Positions 37,253-45,675 of a stretch of DNA of 64,000 nt are shown in pieces. Within the stretch, counting starts at the first letter, position 1. Every line of letters starts with the position of its first letter. A program made the position numbers and the translations under genes. The DNA comes from Streptomyces brasiliensis. GTDB taxonomy: Bacteria > Actinomycetota > Actinomycetes > Streptomycetales > Streptomycetaceae. Where the stretch lies: positions 186,001 to 250,000 of the forward strand of contig NZ_BMQA01000006.1 in assembly GCF_014647875.1 (NCBI RefSeq), in the 5' to 3' direction. The notes beneath the pieces are model-generated. The model was not told the DNA's origin, searched no databases, and saw only the letters and a program-made list of their open reading frames with translations.

Positions 37253-38680
37253 ATGACCGAAACCGTCACCGCCTCGACCGTCCGGTCCCCGGCCGCGCCA
37301 CCGTCACTCGGCGGCCTCGGACTCTTCACCGTCCTGCTGGCCGCGGCTCTTCCTCTTGTCGACTTCTTCATCGTCAACGTCGCCCTGCCCACGATAGGCA
37401 AGGACCTCGCCGCCGGCGAGGCCGTCCTCGAACTGGTCGTCGCCGGGTACGGGCTCGCGTACGCCGTGCTGCTCGTCCTCGGCGGCCGGCTCGGCGACCT
37501 CTTCGGCCGGCGCCGGCTGTTCCTCGGCGGCATGGCCGCGTTCGGCCTGACCTCGCTGGCCTGCGGGCTCGCGCCCGACGCCTGGAGCCTGGTCGCGGCG
37601 CGGGTCGCGCAGGGCGCCTCGGCCGCCGCGATGCTGCCGCAGGTGCTCGCCACCATCCAGGCGTCCACCACGGGCTCGCGCCGTGCCAAGGCCATGAGCC
37701 TGTACGGCGCGACCGCGGGCCTGTCCATGGTGGCCGGCCAGATCCTCGGCGGCGTCCTGGTCGCCGCGGACATCGCGGGCACCGGCTGGCGCGCGGTGTT
37801 CCTCGTCAACGTGCCCGTCGTGGTGATCGGCCTGGTGCTGGCCGCCCGCGCCGTCCCGGAGACCCGCTCGCACCACCCCGAGCCGGTCGACGGCGCCGGC
37901 ACGGCCCTGCTCGCCGTCTCCCTGCTCACGCTGCTCGCCCCGCTCACCGAGGGCCGCGCCGCCCACTGGGCGCCGTGGACGTGGCTGTCGCTGGCCGCGT
38001 TCCCGTTCGCGGCCTGGGCGTTCTACGCCGTGGAGCGCCACGAGGACCGGGCCGGCCGTACGCCGCTGGTGCCGCCGAGCCTGCTGGCACTGCCCTCGCT
38101 GCGCAGGGGCCTGGTGCTGATCGTGCCGTTCTCCATCGGCTTCAGCGGCTTCATGTTCGTGATCGCGGTGGCGTTGCAGAGCGGCGCGGGGCTCGGTCCG
38201 GTGCCCGCGGGCCTTGCCCTGGCCCCCATGGCGATCGCCTTCTTCTTCGCCTCGCTCGCGGGACCGCGGCTCGTCGCCCGCTACGGCACCCGCGTGGTGA
38301 CCGCGGGCTCGGTGGTGCAGGGCGTGGGCGTGGGACTGATCGCCCTGGCCGCCTGGCGGGACTGGCCACACCTGGGCATCGTGGAACTGCTGCCGGGGGT
38401 CGCGGTCGCCGGTACCGGGCAGGCGCTCCAACTCCCGGTCCTCATGCGCCTGATCATGTCCGAGGTGCCGCACGCCCGGGGCGGCGTCGGCAGCGGCGTG
38501 ATGGTCACCACACAGCAGGCGGCGCTCGCGCTGGGCGTGGCGACGCTGGGCACCCTGTTCCTGTCCCTGGTTCCGTCCCTGGGGATGAGGGACGCGCTGG
38601 TGACAACGCTGCTGGTCCAGTTGGGCGGTGTGGTCCTGACCGGTCTGCTCAGCCTGCGGCTGCCGCACAAGGTGGCGTGA
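37253..38680 (+). CDS. MFS exporter divergent from the MmyB-like regulator
   Basis: 475 residues from ATG at 37253. Helix 1 region reads LPLVDFFIVNVALPTIGKDL, and the conserved loop is GGRLGDLFGRRRLFLGG. About 14 hydrophobic helices place it in the DHA2 family. It is probably a drug or metabolite exporter under control of the divergent regulator, a pairing that is very common in Streptomyces. Confidence 0.87.
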   Translation: MTETVTASTVRSPAAPPSLGGLGLFTVLLAAALPLVDFFIVNVALPTIGKDLAAGEAVLELVVAGYGLAYAVLLVLGGRLGDLFGRRRLFLGGMAAFGLTSLACGLAPDAWSLVAARVAQGASAAAMLPQVLATIQASTTGSRRAKAMSLYGATAGLSMVAGQILGGVLVAADIAGTGWRAVFLVNVPVVVIGLVLAARAVPETRSHHPEPVDGAGTALLAVSLLTLLAPLTEGRAAHWAPWTWLSLAAFPFAAWAFYAVERHEDRAGRTPLVPPSLLALPSLRRGLVLIVPFSIGFSGFMFVIAVALQSGAGLGPVPAGLALAPMAIAFFFASLAGPRLVARYGTRVVTAGSVVQGVGVGLIALAAWRDWPHLGIVELLPGVAVAGTGQALQLPVLMRLIMSEVPHARGGVGSGVMVTTQQAALALGVATLGTLFLSLVPSLGMRDALVTTLLVQLGGVVLTGLLSLRLPHKVA

Positions 38681-38807
38681 GCCAGGACACGGCTTGGCCA
38701 ACTCGCGATGAAGGACACCCTGTTGATGTTGGTCCTGCTGCACACTTCTGGCTGCATCATCCGGAACCTCTCCCTGTGGACGGACGCGGACGGACGCTGG
38801 AGGCGTC

Positions 38808-39026
38808 ATGCTGCAGATCAACACGAGCAAGGTCAGCCGGTGGGACCAGCACGGCCGCGAACACGTGGTCAGGGTGCAGCGCACGGGCATCCAGCGCACG
38901 ATCATGTGTGACACGTGCGGCTGGCGGCAGGGTGCGCAGTTCCTCCCGTGGCTGAAGGCGGAGGAACATCTCGCCGAGGCGCACCAGGCGACGGTGGACC
39001 CGACGGAGTCGCCGACGTCCCGCTGA
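38808..39026 (+). CDS. Small zinc-finger-like protein of unknown function
   Basis: 72 residues. CDTCGWRQGAQFLPWLKAEE followed by HLAEAH gives a C-x2-C ... H-x4-H arrangement that could hold zinc, like a C2H2 finger. There is no signal peptide. It lies between an exporter and a serine hydrolase, about 70 bases from the latter. I do not recognise a named family; DNA or RNA binding is possible. Confidence 0.6.
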   Translation: MLQINTSKVSRWDQHGREHVVRVQRTGIQRTIMCDTCGWRQGAQFLPWLKAEEHLAEAHQATVDPTESPTSR

Positions 39027-39097
39027 GCACCGACGACTTGGCGGGGCGGCGGGAGTCGTATGTACGACCGTGACAGCGACCACCGGAGGACCGGACC

Positions 39098-40243
39098 ATG
39101 ACCGCACTGCACGACCTGCTGCGACGCCACGTCGAGGACGGCACGGTGCCCGGGGCCGTGGGCCTGGTGGCCCGGGGCGATGACATCGAGGTGGTGGCCG
39201 TCGGCTCGGTGGACGCCGAGGGCTCCGCCCCGATGGCCCGGGACTCGATCTTCCGGATCGCCTCGATCACCAAGCCGATCACGGCCGCGGCGGTGCTGAT
39301 GCTGGTCGAGGACGGGCGGATCGGTCTGGAGGACCCGGTGGACACCTGGCTGCCCGAACTCGCGAAGCCGGTGGTGGTCCGCAGCCCGGCCGGCCCCGCG
39401 GACGACGTGGTCCCGGCGGCCCGGCCGATCACCGTGGAGGACCTGCTGAGTTCGCGGGCGGGCTGGGGCTTCCCGTCCGACTTCGCGTTGCCCGCGGTGG
39501 GGGCGCTGTTCGAGGTGCAGAAGGACGGCCGCGCCCCGCAGGCGTACCCGGACCCGGACACCTGGCTGCGGGAGCTGGCGCGGGTGCCGCTGCTGTACCA
39601 GCCGGGCGAGGCCTGGCTGTACCAGACGTGCTCGGACCTCCAGGGCATCCTGGTGGCCCGCGTCTCGGGCGGCACGCTCCCCGACTTCATGGCGGAACGG
39701 ATCTTCGAGCCGCTCGGGATGACGGACACGGCGTTCGAGGTCCCGGCAGCGAAAAGGACCCGCTTCACCTCGTCCTACGCAGTCGGTGAAAGCGGCACCC
39801 TGACCCTGGCGGACACCCCGGACGGCAACTTCAGCAACGTGCCACGCTTCCCGTCGGGCGGCGGTGGCCTGGCCTCGACGGCGGACGACTGGCTGAAGTT
39901 CGCCCGCCTGCTGCTGTCGGCCGGCGAGGCGAACGGCCGCCGTCTCCTGTCCCCCACATCGGTGAGCCGCATGACCACGAACCACCTGACGGCGGCCCAG
40001 CGCGAGATCGGCGCCCTGTTCCTGGAGGGCCAGGGCTGGGGCTACGGCGGCGCGGTCGACGTCACCCCGACCGCCCCCTGGACGGTCCCCGGCCGCTACG
40101 GCTGGGTGGGCGGCACCGGCACGACGGCCCACCTGATCCCGCCCACGGGAACGATCACGATCCTGCTCACCCAGGTGGCGATGCGAAACCCGACGCCGAC
40201 ACCCCTGATGCGCGACTTCTGGACCTGCACGGCCTGTGCCTAG
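39098..40243 (+). CDS. Serine hydrolase of the beta-lactamase/class C family
   Basis: 381 residues. The active-site SxxK motif is SITK (RIASITKPITAA, about residues 57-60). A Tyr motif may be YQTCSD near 175, and the third box is GWVGGTGTT near 335. Family members are esterases, D-aminopeptidases or penicillin-binding-protein-like enzymes; the substrate is unknown. No signal peptide is visible, so it may be cytoplasmic. Its TAG stop is the first base pair of a 162-bp palindromic repeat. Confidence 0.85.
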   Translation: MTALHDLLRRHVEDGTVPGAVGLVARGDDIEVVAVGSVDAEGSAPMARDSIFRIASITKPITAAAVLMLVEDGRIGLEDPVDTWLPELAKPVVVRSPAGPADDVVPAARPITVEDLLSSRAGWGFPSDFALPAVGALFEVQKDGRAPQAYPDPDTWLRELARVPLLYQPGEAWLYQTCSDLQGILVARVSGGTLPDFMAERIFEPLGMTDTAFEVPAAKRTRFTSSYAVGESGTLTLADTPDGNFSNVPRFPSGGGGLASTADDWLKFARLLLSAGEANGRRLLSPTSVSRMTTNHLTAAQREIGALFLEGQGWGYGGAVDVTPTAPWTVPGRYGWVGGTGTTAHLIPPTGTITILLTQVAMRNPTPTPLMRDFWTCTACA

Positions 40244-40404
40244 TGCTGTGGCCGGGAAGGTTTGCCGGGAAGCTCGCGGCGTCCGGTGCGGTGCATCGCA
40301 AGGCGGAGCGTCACCCGCGTACTGGATGTACTCGGGTGACGCGACAACGCCGCGAGGTGCCGTGCCGGGCGTCGCGAGCCGGTGAACCTTTCCGGTCACA
40401 GCAC
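40243..40404. repeat. 162-bp near-palindromic element (MITE-like), copy 1
   Basis: It begins GTGCTGTGGCCGGGAAGG and ends with the near-inverse CCTTTCCGGTCACAGCAC (terminal inverted repeats, 16 of 18 matching). The two 80-base halves are broadly complementary around GCGTCACCCG/CGGGTGACGC. The copy at 55296-55457 differs at only two positions. It lies directly on the TAG stop of the serine hydrolase. Confidence 0.85.
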
Positions 40405-40592
40405 CAGCCCGCCCTCAGCCGCCGGAGCAGCAGGTCCAGCACCGCCTCCAACTCCGTTTCGATCTGCGGCTGTCGCCACTCCCGTGCGTAGGCGGGGTCG
40501 TGGAAGCGGCCCGTGGCGTGGAAGACCGCCCGGGCCGTGGCCGCCGGGTCCGGGGTGGTGAAGACGCCCTCCTCGGCGCCCGCCCGGTGGTC
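40405..40592 (-). pseudogene. TetR-family regulator, C-terminal fragment
   Basis: Read leftward: EEGVFTTPDPAATARAVFHA, then FHDPAYAREWRQPQIETELE and AVLDLLLRRLRA. This is the end of a TetR ligand domain. There is no N-terminal DNA-binding part. The frame runs into the palindromic element, which supplies a late TGA, so even the natural stop is gone. Confidence 0.65.
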
Positions 40593-40808
40593 CAGGGCAC
40601 CACGATCAAGGTGCCGTACGACAAGCAGGTCCCGGGCCTACCCGTGCAGTCCGGCGCGGGCGGCGGCTACATGTCACCGCCCCTGGTCTCCCAGGCCTGG
40701 CGGCACCACGGCACCTCGCGCAAGGGCCTGATGACGTGGTCGGTCAACCGGGACGGCTCGAAGAACTGGACGTTCGGCGACAACGTCAAGGCGCTGCAAG
40801 GGAGTTGA
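40590..40808 (+). pseudogene. GH18 chitinase, C-terminal fragment
   Basis: About 72 residues in frame to TGA at 40806: QGTTIKVPYDKQVPGLPVQS, then GGYMSPPLVSQAW and GLMTWSVNRDGSKNWTFGD. This is the end of a family 18 chitinase barrel (the MTWSVN strand). The catalytic DxxDxDxE region and signal peptide are absent. It meets the opposing TetR fragment at about 40590, marking a deletion joint. Confidence 0.7.
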
Positions 40809-40814
40809 GCAAGA

Positions 40815-40859
40815 CGAACGCCGGGGTGGGCCGATCGTTCCGGCCCACCCCGGCGTTCG
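40815..40859. terminator. Perfect 18-bp bidirectional hairpin terminator
   Basis: CGAACGCCGGGGTGGGCC pairs fully with its inverse at 40842-40859 around a 9-base loop. It is placed between the rightward chitinase fragment and leftward glyS, so it can end both. Confidence 0.8.
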
Positions 40860-40871
40860 AAGGTGCCGCGC

Positions 40872-42254
40872 CTAGGCGCCCAGCAGACGCCCGGCGAGGT
40901 AGCCCTCGATCTGGTCCAGCGACACCCGCTCCTGCTTCATCGAGTCGCGTTCGCGCACCGTCACCGCGTTGTCCTCGAGCGTGTCGAAGTCCACGGTGAC
41001 GCAGTACGGCGTGCCGATCTCGTCCTGGCGGCGGTAGCGGCGGCCGATCGCACCGGCGTCGTCGAACTCGATGTTCCAGTGCTGACGCAGCGCCTGGGCG
41101 AGACCCTTGGCCTTGGGGGACAGCTCCGGGTTGCGGGACAGCGGGAGCACCGCGACCTTCACCGGGGCCAGGCGGTGGTCGAGGCGCAGCACCGTGCGCT
41201 TCTCCATCTTGCCCTTGGCGTTGGGGGCCTCGTCCTCGACGTAGGCGTCGAGCAGGAACGCCAGCATCGCGCGGCCGACACCGGCCGCGGGCTCGATGAC
41301 GTACGGCGTCCAGCGCTCCTGGGCCTCCTGGTCGTAGTAGGCGAGGTCCTGGCCGGAGGCCTTGGAGTGCGCGGTGAGGTCGTAGTCGGTGCGGTTGGCG
41401 ACACCCTCCAGCTCGCCCCACTCGTTGCCGCCGAAGTTGAAGCGGTACTCGATGTCGGCGGTGCGCTTGGAGTAGTGGGAGAGCTTCTCCTGGGGGTGCT
41501 CGTACCAGCGCATGTTCTCCTCACGGAGACCCAGGCCGGTGTACCAGCTCCAGCGCTGCTCCATCCAGTACTCCTGCCACTTCTCGTCCTCGCCCGGCTT
41601 GACGAAGAACTCCATCTCCATCTGCTCGAACTCGCGGGTGCGGAAGATGAAGTTGCCGGGCGTGATCTCGTTGCGGAAGGACTTGCCCATCTGCGCGATG
41701 CCGAACGGCGGCTTGCGGCGCGAGGTGGTCTGCACCTGGGCGAAGTTGGTGAAGATGCCCTGGGCGGTCTCGGGGCGCAGGTAGGCGACGGAGCCGGAGT
41801 CCTGCGTCGGGCCAAGGTGGGTGGACAGCAGGCCCGAGAACTGCTTGGGCTCGGTGAACTGGCCCTTGTTGCCGCAGTTCGGGCAGTTGACGTCGGCCAG
41901 GCCGTTCTCCGGGAGGCGGCCGTGCTTGGCCTCGTACGCCTCCTCCAGGTGGTCGGCGCGGAACCGCTTGTGACACGCGGTGCACTCGGTCAGCGGGTCC
42001 GTGAAGGTGGCGACGTGACCGGAGGCGACCCAGACCTCGGGGGCCAGGATCACGGACGAGTCGAGACCGACCACGTCCTCGCGCGACGTCACCATGTAGC
42101 GCCACCACTGACGCTTGATGTTCTCCTTGAGCTCGACACCCAGCGGTCCGTAGTCCCAGGCGGCCTTCTGGCCGCCGTAGATCTCACTACAGGGGAATAC
42201 GAAGCCACGGCGCTTGCTCAGGCTGACGATGGTGTCGATCTTGTCGGCGGCCAC
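40872..42254 (-). CDS. glyS: Glycyl-tRNA synthetase, class II dimeric type
   Basis: 460 residues, the usual length for the bacterial/eukaryotic-type alpha2 enzyme. The N-terminus has [20 protein letters not shown]. Two Cys pairs (CTACHKR and CPNCG) form a zinc-type insert. Class II motif 2 is [20 protein letters not shown], and motif 3 lies in [14 protein letters not shown]. It charges tRNA-Gly in the cytoplasm. It stands alone and is divergent from the zinc uptake operon. Confidence 0.96.
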   Translation of the reverse strand: MAADKIDTIVSLSKRRGFVFPCSEIYGGQKAAWDYGPLGVELKENIKRQWWRYMVTSREDVVGLDSSVILAPEVWVASGHVATFTDPLTECTACHKRFRADHLEEAYEAKHGRLPENGLADVNCPNCGNKGQFTEPKQFSGLLSTHLGPTQDSGSVAYLRPETAQGIFTNFAQVQTTSRRKPPFGIAQMGKSFRNEITPGNFIFRTREFEQMEMEFFVKPGEDEKWQEYWMEQRWSWYTGLGLREENMRWYEHPQEKLSHYSKRTADIEYRFNFGGNEWGELEGVANRTDYDLTAHSKASGQDLAYYDQEAQERWTPYVIEPAAGVGRAMLAFLLDAYVEDEAPNAKGKMEKRTVLRLDHRLAPVKVAVLPLSRNPELSPKAKGLAQALRQHWNIEFDDAGAIGRRYRRQDEIGTPYCVTVDFDTLEDNAVTVRERDSMKQERVSLDQIEGYLAGRLLGA

Positions 42255-42377
42255 GGTGCTCTCTTCATTACGACGACGGGCGACGAAGCGAGATGCTTCC
42301 AGCGAATGCTTCAGGTTACCGGCGCGGGCTCCCCCTCGGCCAAATCGGTATGCCCTTCGGGCCCCTCACGAGGCTTG

Positions 42378-42415
42378 TTGACAACGGTTTCCATCTTCGT
42401 TGAAAATGACTGTCA
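42378..42415 (+). promoter_or_regulatory. Zur box (42401-42415) and promoter of the zinc uptake operon
   Basis: TGAAAATGACTGTCA closely resembles the Streptomyces Zur box TGAAAATGATTTTCA (12 of 15). TTGACA at 42378 and GAAAAT at 42402 (18-base spacing) would start transcription at or next to the ATG at 42415. The repressor site thus covers the -10, the transcription start and the first codon. A weaker Zur-like stretch, TGACAACGGTTTCCA, lies at 42379. Confidence 0.7.
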
Positions 42416-43365
42416 TGAACGTACGACGACGCCTCATACCCGCGGCCACCGCGGCAGCACTGGGGATCACAGCCCTCTCCGCCTGCTCCACCGACACCGC
42501 CGCCGCGGGCAATACGGACAAGTTCGACGTCGTCGCGTCGTTCTACCCGATGGCCTTCCTCGCCGAGCGGATCGGCGGCGACCACGTCCATGTCACCAGT
42601 CTCACCCAGCCCGGCCAGGAACCGCACGACCTGGAGATCAGCGCCCGGCAGACCGCGCAGCTCCAGGAGTCCGACGCGGTGCTGTACCTCAAGAACCTCC
42701 AGCCCTCCGTCGACGACGCCGTGGCCCAGTCCGAGATCAGGACGAAGATCGACGCCGCCTCCCTGACCACGCTGGAGGAGCACGGCAACGAGGTCGGCGG
42801 CCACGCGGCCGAGCACGACACCCACGACGGCGAGGAGTCCGGCGGCAAGGACCCGCACATCTGGCTCGACCCGGTGCGCTACGCCCAGGTCGCCGAGGGC
42901 GTCGGCAAGGCCTTCGAGAAGGCGGACCCGGACCACGCGGCGGACTACAGGAAGAACACCGCGGCCCTGGTCGAGAAGCTCGACGCCCTCGACACCGAGT
43001 TCAAGGACGGCCTCGCACACACGAGGACCAAGGTCTTCCTCACCACCCACGCCGCCTTCGGCTACCTCGCCGAGCGCTACGGCCTCACCGAGGAGGCCAT
43101 CAACGGCCTCGACCCCGAGTCGGAGCCCAGCGCCGCGCGCGTCAGGGACCTGGAGAAGCTGGCCGAGGCCGACGGCGTGACCACCGTCTTCTACGAGACG
43201 CTCGTCAGCGACGAGACCGCTAAGACCATCGCGCGGGACGCACGGTTGAAGACCGACGTCCTCGACCCGGTCGAGGGCATAACGGACAAGTCGCGCGGCA
43301 AGGACTACTTCACGGTCCAGGAAGCGAACCTCAAGGCCCTGCAGACGGCCCTGGGTGCCAAGTGA
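42415..43365 (+). CDS. znuA: Zinc ABC transporter substrate-binding lipoprotein
   Basis: 316 residues from ATG at 42415; ATG at 42406 is possible. The signal peptide ends in the lipobox LSAC (about residues 21-24). The mature protein is a cluster A-I metal-binding protein: FYPMAFLAERIGGDHVHV, a His-rich loop (GHAAEHDTHDGEESG) and KDPHIWLDP. FLTTHAAFGYLAERYGL holds another metal ligand. It captures Zn2+ outside the membrane and feeds ZnuBC. It leads the znuA-znuC-znuB-zur operon behind a Zur box. Confidence 0.92.
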   Translation: MNVRRRLIPAATAAALGITALSACSTDTAAAGNTDKFDVVASFYPMAFLAERIGGDHVHVTSLTQPGQEPHDLEISARQTAQLQESDAVLYLKNLQPSVDDAVAQSEIRTKIDAASLTTLEEHGNEVGGHAAEHDTHDGEESGGKDPHIWLDPVRYAQVAEGVGKAFEKADPDHAADYRKNTAALVEKLDALDTEFKDGLAHTRTKVFLTTHAAFGYLAERYGLTEEAINGLDPESEPSAARVRDLEKLAEADGVTTVFYETLVSDETAKTIARDARLKTDVLDPVEGITDKSRGKDYFTVQEANLKALQTALGAK

Positions 43366-43382
43366 CCGGTACGGAGGGCGAG

Positions 43383-44168
43383 ATGGACGACATGGACGTC
43401 ACGAGCGAGGCCGTCATATCGATGCGCGGCGTTCGCGCCGAGCTGGGTGCGCGTCCCGTCCTGCGCGGCATCGACCTCACCGTGCGCCGCGGCGAGGTCG
43501 TCGCCCTGCTCGGCGCGAACGGCTCCGGCAAGTCGACCGCGATCCGCGGCGTCATCGGCCAGGTGCCGATCAGCGACGGCGAGATCGAGCTGTTCGGCAT
43601 CCCGCGCGGCCGCTTCCGCGACTGGTCGCGCGTCGGCTACGTACCGCAGCGCACCACCGCCGCGGGCGGCGTCCCGGCGACGGTCACCGAGATCGTGTCC
43701 TCGGGCCGGCTGTCCCGCACGCGCTTCGGCGTCTTCCGCCGCGCCGACCACGCGGCCGTGCGCCGGGCGCTGGAGCTGGTCGGCATGGCCGACCGGGCCA
43801 AGGACTCCGTGAACGCCCTCTCCGGCGGCCAGCACCAGCGGGTGCTGATCGCCCGCGCCCTGGTCGCCGAACCCGAGCTGCTGATCATGGACGAGCCGAT
43901 GGCGGGCGTCGACCTGGCCAGCCAGGAGATCCTCGCCCGGACGCTCAGGGAACAGGTGGCGTCGGGCACGACCGTCCTGCTGGTCCTGCACGAACTGGGC
44001 CCGCTGGAGCCCTTGATCGACCGGGCGGTCGTCCTGCGCGACGGCTGTGTCCTGCACGACGGCCCGCCCCCGCACGCGGTCGGCCAGCACGCGCTGCCCG
44101 GCCACGACCACGTCCACCCGCACGCGCCGGCGGGCACCGAATCGATCCGTACGGGACTGCTGAGCTGA
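43383..44168 (+). CDS. znuC: Zinc ABC transporter ATPase
   Basis: 261 residues from ATG at 43383, with GGAGGG just upstream; GTG at 43362, overlapping the znuA stop, would add 7 residues. Walker A is LLGANGSGKSTAIRG, the signature is LSGGQHQRVLIARAL and Walker B is LLIMDEPMAGVD. It has a His-rich tail (HDHVHPHAPAG) that may bind zinc. It powers uptake through ZnuB. The stop overlaps the znuB start by one base. Confidence 0.92.
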   Translation: MDDMDVTSEAVISMRGVRAELGARPVLRGIDLTVRRGEVVALLGANGSGKSTAIRGVIGQVPISDGEIELFGIPRGRFRDWSRVGYVPQRTTAAGGVPATVTEIVSSGRLSRTRFGVFRRADHAAVRRALELVGMADRAKDSVNALSGGQHQRVLIARALVAEPELLIMDEPMAGVDLASQEILARTLREQVASGTTVLLVLHELGPLEPLIDRAVVLRDGCVLHDGPPPHAVGQHALPGHDHVHPHAPAGTESIRTGLLS

Positions 44169-45070
44169 TGGACTTCCTGAACTACGCCTTCATGCAGCGG
44201 GCACTGCTCGCCGCCGTCCTGGTCGGCGTCACGGCCCCCGCGGTGGGTATCTACCTGGTCCAGCGCCGTCAGGCCCTGATGGGCGACGGCATCGGGCACG
44301 TGGCCATGACCGGTGTCGGCCTCGGCTTCCTGCTCTCCTGGTCTCCCGTGTGGATGGCGACGGCCGTCTCCGTGCTCGGCTCGGTCCTGATGGAGCTGAT
44401 CCGCTGGTACGGCAGGACCCGCGGCGACATCGCCCTCGCGATGCTCTTCTACGGCGGTATGGCGGGCGGCGTGATGTTCATCAACCTCGCGCCGGGCGGC
44501 TCCAACGCCAACCTCACCTCGTATCTGTTCGGCTCGCTGTCGACGGTGTCGCAGTCGGACGTGACGGCGATCTGTCTGCTGGCCGCGTTCGTGGTCCTGG
44601 TCACCCTGGGGCTGCGCCGCCAGCTGTTCGCGGTCAGCCAGGACGAGGAGTTCGCCCGCGTCACGGGCCTGCCGGTCCGCGCGCTGAACCTGCTCACCGC
44701 GGTCACGGCGGCGGTCACCGTCACCGTGGCGATGCGGGTCGTCGGCCTCCTGCTGGTGAGCGCGCTGATGGTCGTGCCGGTTGCCGCGGCGCAGCAGCTC
44801 AGCCGGAGTTTCGCGGCGACCTTCGCGATCGCCGTGGCGATCGGCGTGACCGTGACGATCAGCGGCACGATCACGTCGTACTACCAGGACGTGCCCCCCG
44901 GTGCGACGATCGTTCTGCTGACCATCGCCGCGTTCCTGGCGCTGACCGCACTGGCCACCCCCCTGGCCCGCCGACGCGCCCGCGCGGCCGCCGCGGCGCA
45001 CCCGGCCGGGGACCCTGCGGAGTGTGCCGTTCCGGCCACGCGCGGTGCCGGAGACGCGGCCGCAGTCTGA
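44168..45070 (+). CDS. znuB: Zinc ABC transporter permease
   Basis: 300 residues from ATG at 44168. Eight or nine hydrophobic helices are visible. AVGIYLVQRRQALMGDGIGH, VAMTGVG and GLRRQLFAVSQDEEFARVTG are conserved in ABC-3-family metal permeases. The Ala/Pro-rich tail after about 275 is cytoplasmic. It forms the membrane channel with ZnuC and sits 58 bases before zur. Confidence 0.92.
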   Translation: MDFLNYAFMQRALLAAVLVGVTAPAVGIYLVQRRQALMGDGIGHVAMTGVGLGFLLSWSPVWMATAVSVLGSVLMELIRWYGRTRGDIALAMLFYGGMAGGVMFINLAPGGSNANLTSYLFGSLSTVSQSDVTAICLLAAFVVLVTLGLRRQLFAVSQDEEFARVTGLPVRALNLLTAVTAAVTVTVAMRVVGLLLVSALMVVPVAAAQQLSRSFAATFAIAVAIGVTVTISGTITSYYQDVPPGATIVLLTIAAFLALTALATPLARRRARAAAAAHPAGDPAECAVPATRGAGDAAAV

Positions 45071-45128
45071 CCGGGCACAGTCCGGGCTGGCAGAATGGCC
45101 CACCAGACGCAGACGTGAGGAGGCAACG

Positions 45129-45551
45129 GTGACGAGCGCTGGACCGCCCGTGAAGGGCCGCTCCACCCGGCAGCGTGCCGCCGTGGCTGCGGCCCTCGAC
45201 GAGGTCGACGAGTTCCGCAGCGCACAGGACCTGCACGACATGCTGAAGCACAAGGGCGACTCGGTCGGCCTGACGACGGTCTACCGCACCCTCCAGTCCC
45301 TCGCCGACGCCGGCGAGGTCGACGTCCTGCGCACGTCCGACGGCGAGTCCGTCTACCGCCGCTGCTCCAGCGGCGAACACCACCACCACCTCGTGTGCCG
45401 CGTGTGCGGCAAGGCGGTCGAGGTCGAGGGTCCCGCCGTGGAGAAGTGGGCGGAGTCGATCGCGACGGAACACGGCTACGTCAACGTGGCCCACACGGTG
45501 GAGATCTTCGGCACGTGCGCGGACTGCTGCGCCGGATTGACCGGGTCGTGA
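45129..45551 (+). CDS. zur: Zinc uptake regulator, Fur family
   Basis: 140 residues from GTG at 45129 with GAGGAGG upstream. The winged helix includes KGRSTRQRAAVAAALDEVDE and VGLTTVYRTLQSLADAGEVD. The metal region has SSGEHHHHLVCRVCGKAVEV and the final Cys pair CADCC for the structural zinc. With zinc bound it should repress znuACB and its own gene through the box at 42401. The operon order znuA-znuC-znuB-zur gives negative feedback. Confidence 0.93.
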   Translation: MTSAGPPVKGRSTRQRAAVAAALDEVDEFRSAQDLHDMLKHKGDSVGLTTVYRTLQSLADAGEVDVLRTSDGESVYRRCSSGEHHHHLVCRVCGKAVEVEGPAVEKWAESIATEHGYVNVAHTVEIFGTCADCCAGLTGS

Positions 45552-45602
45552 GCGCCGTGGAGCTACCCGACCGTTTCGGGCTGCCGGCTGTCGTGGGCTG
45601 AT

Positions 45603-45660
45603 CGCGCCCACGCGGCGGAGCCGCATACGGACACTGCCCCGCGCCCTTCGGGGGCGCGGG
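45603..45660. repeat. Streptomyces-type intergenic repeat, copy 2, ending in a UUCG-loop terminator
   Basis: The 23-base core found at 36222 is repeated at 45603-45625. It is followed by CCCGCGCCC-TTCG-G-GGGCGCGGG (45638-45660), a strong hairpin between the convergent zur and uppS genes, likely terminating both. Confidence 0.7.
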
Positions 45661-45675
45661 TGCCTGCCCTGGTGG

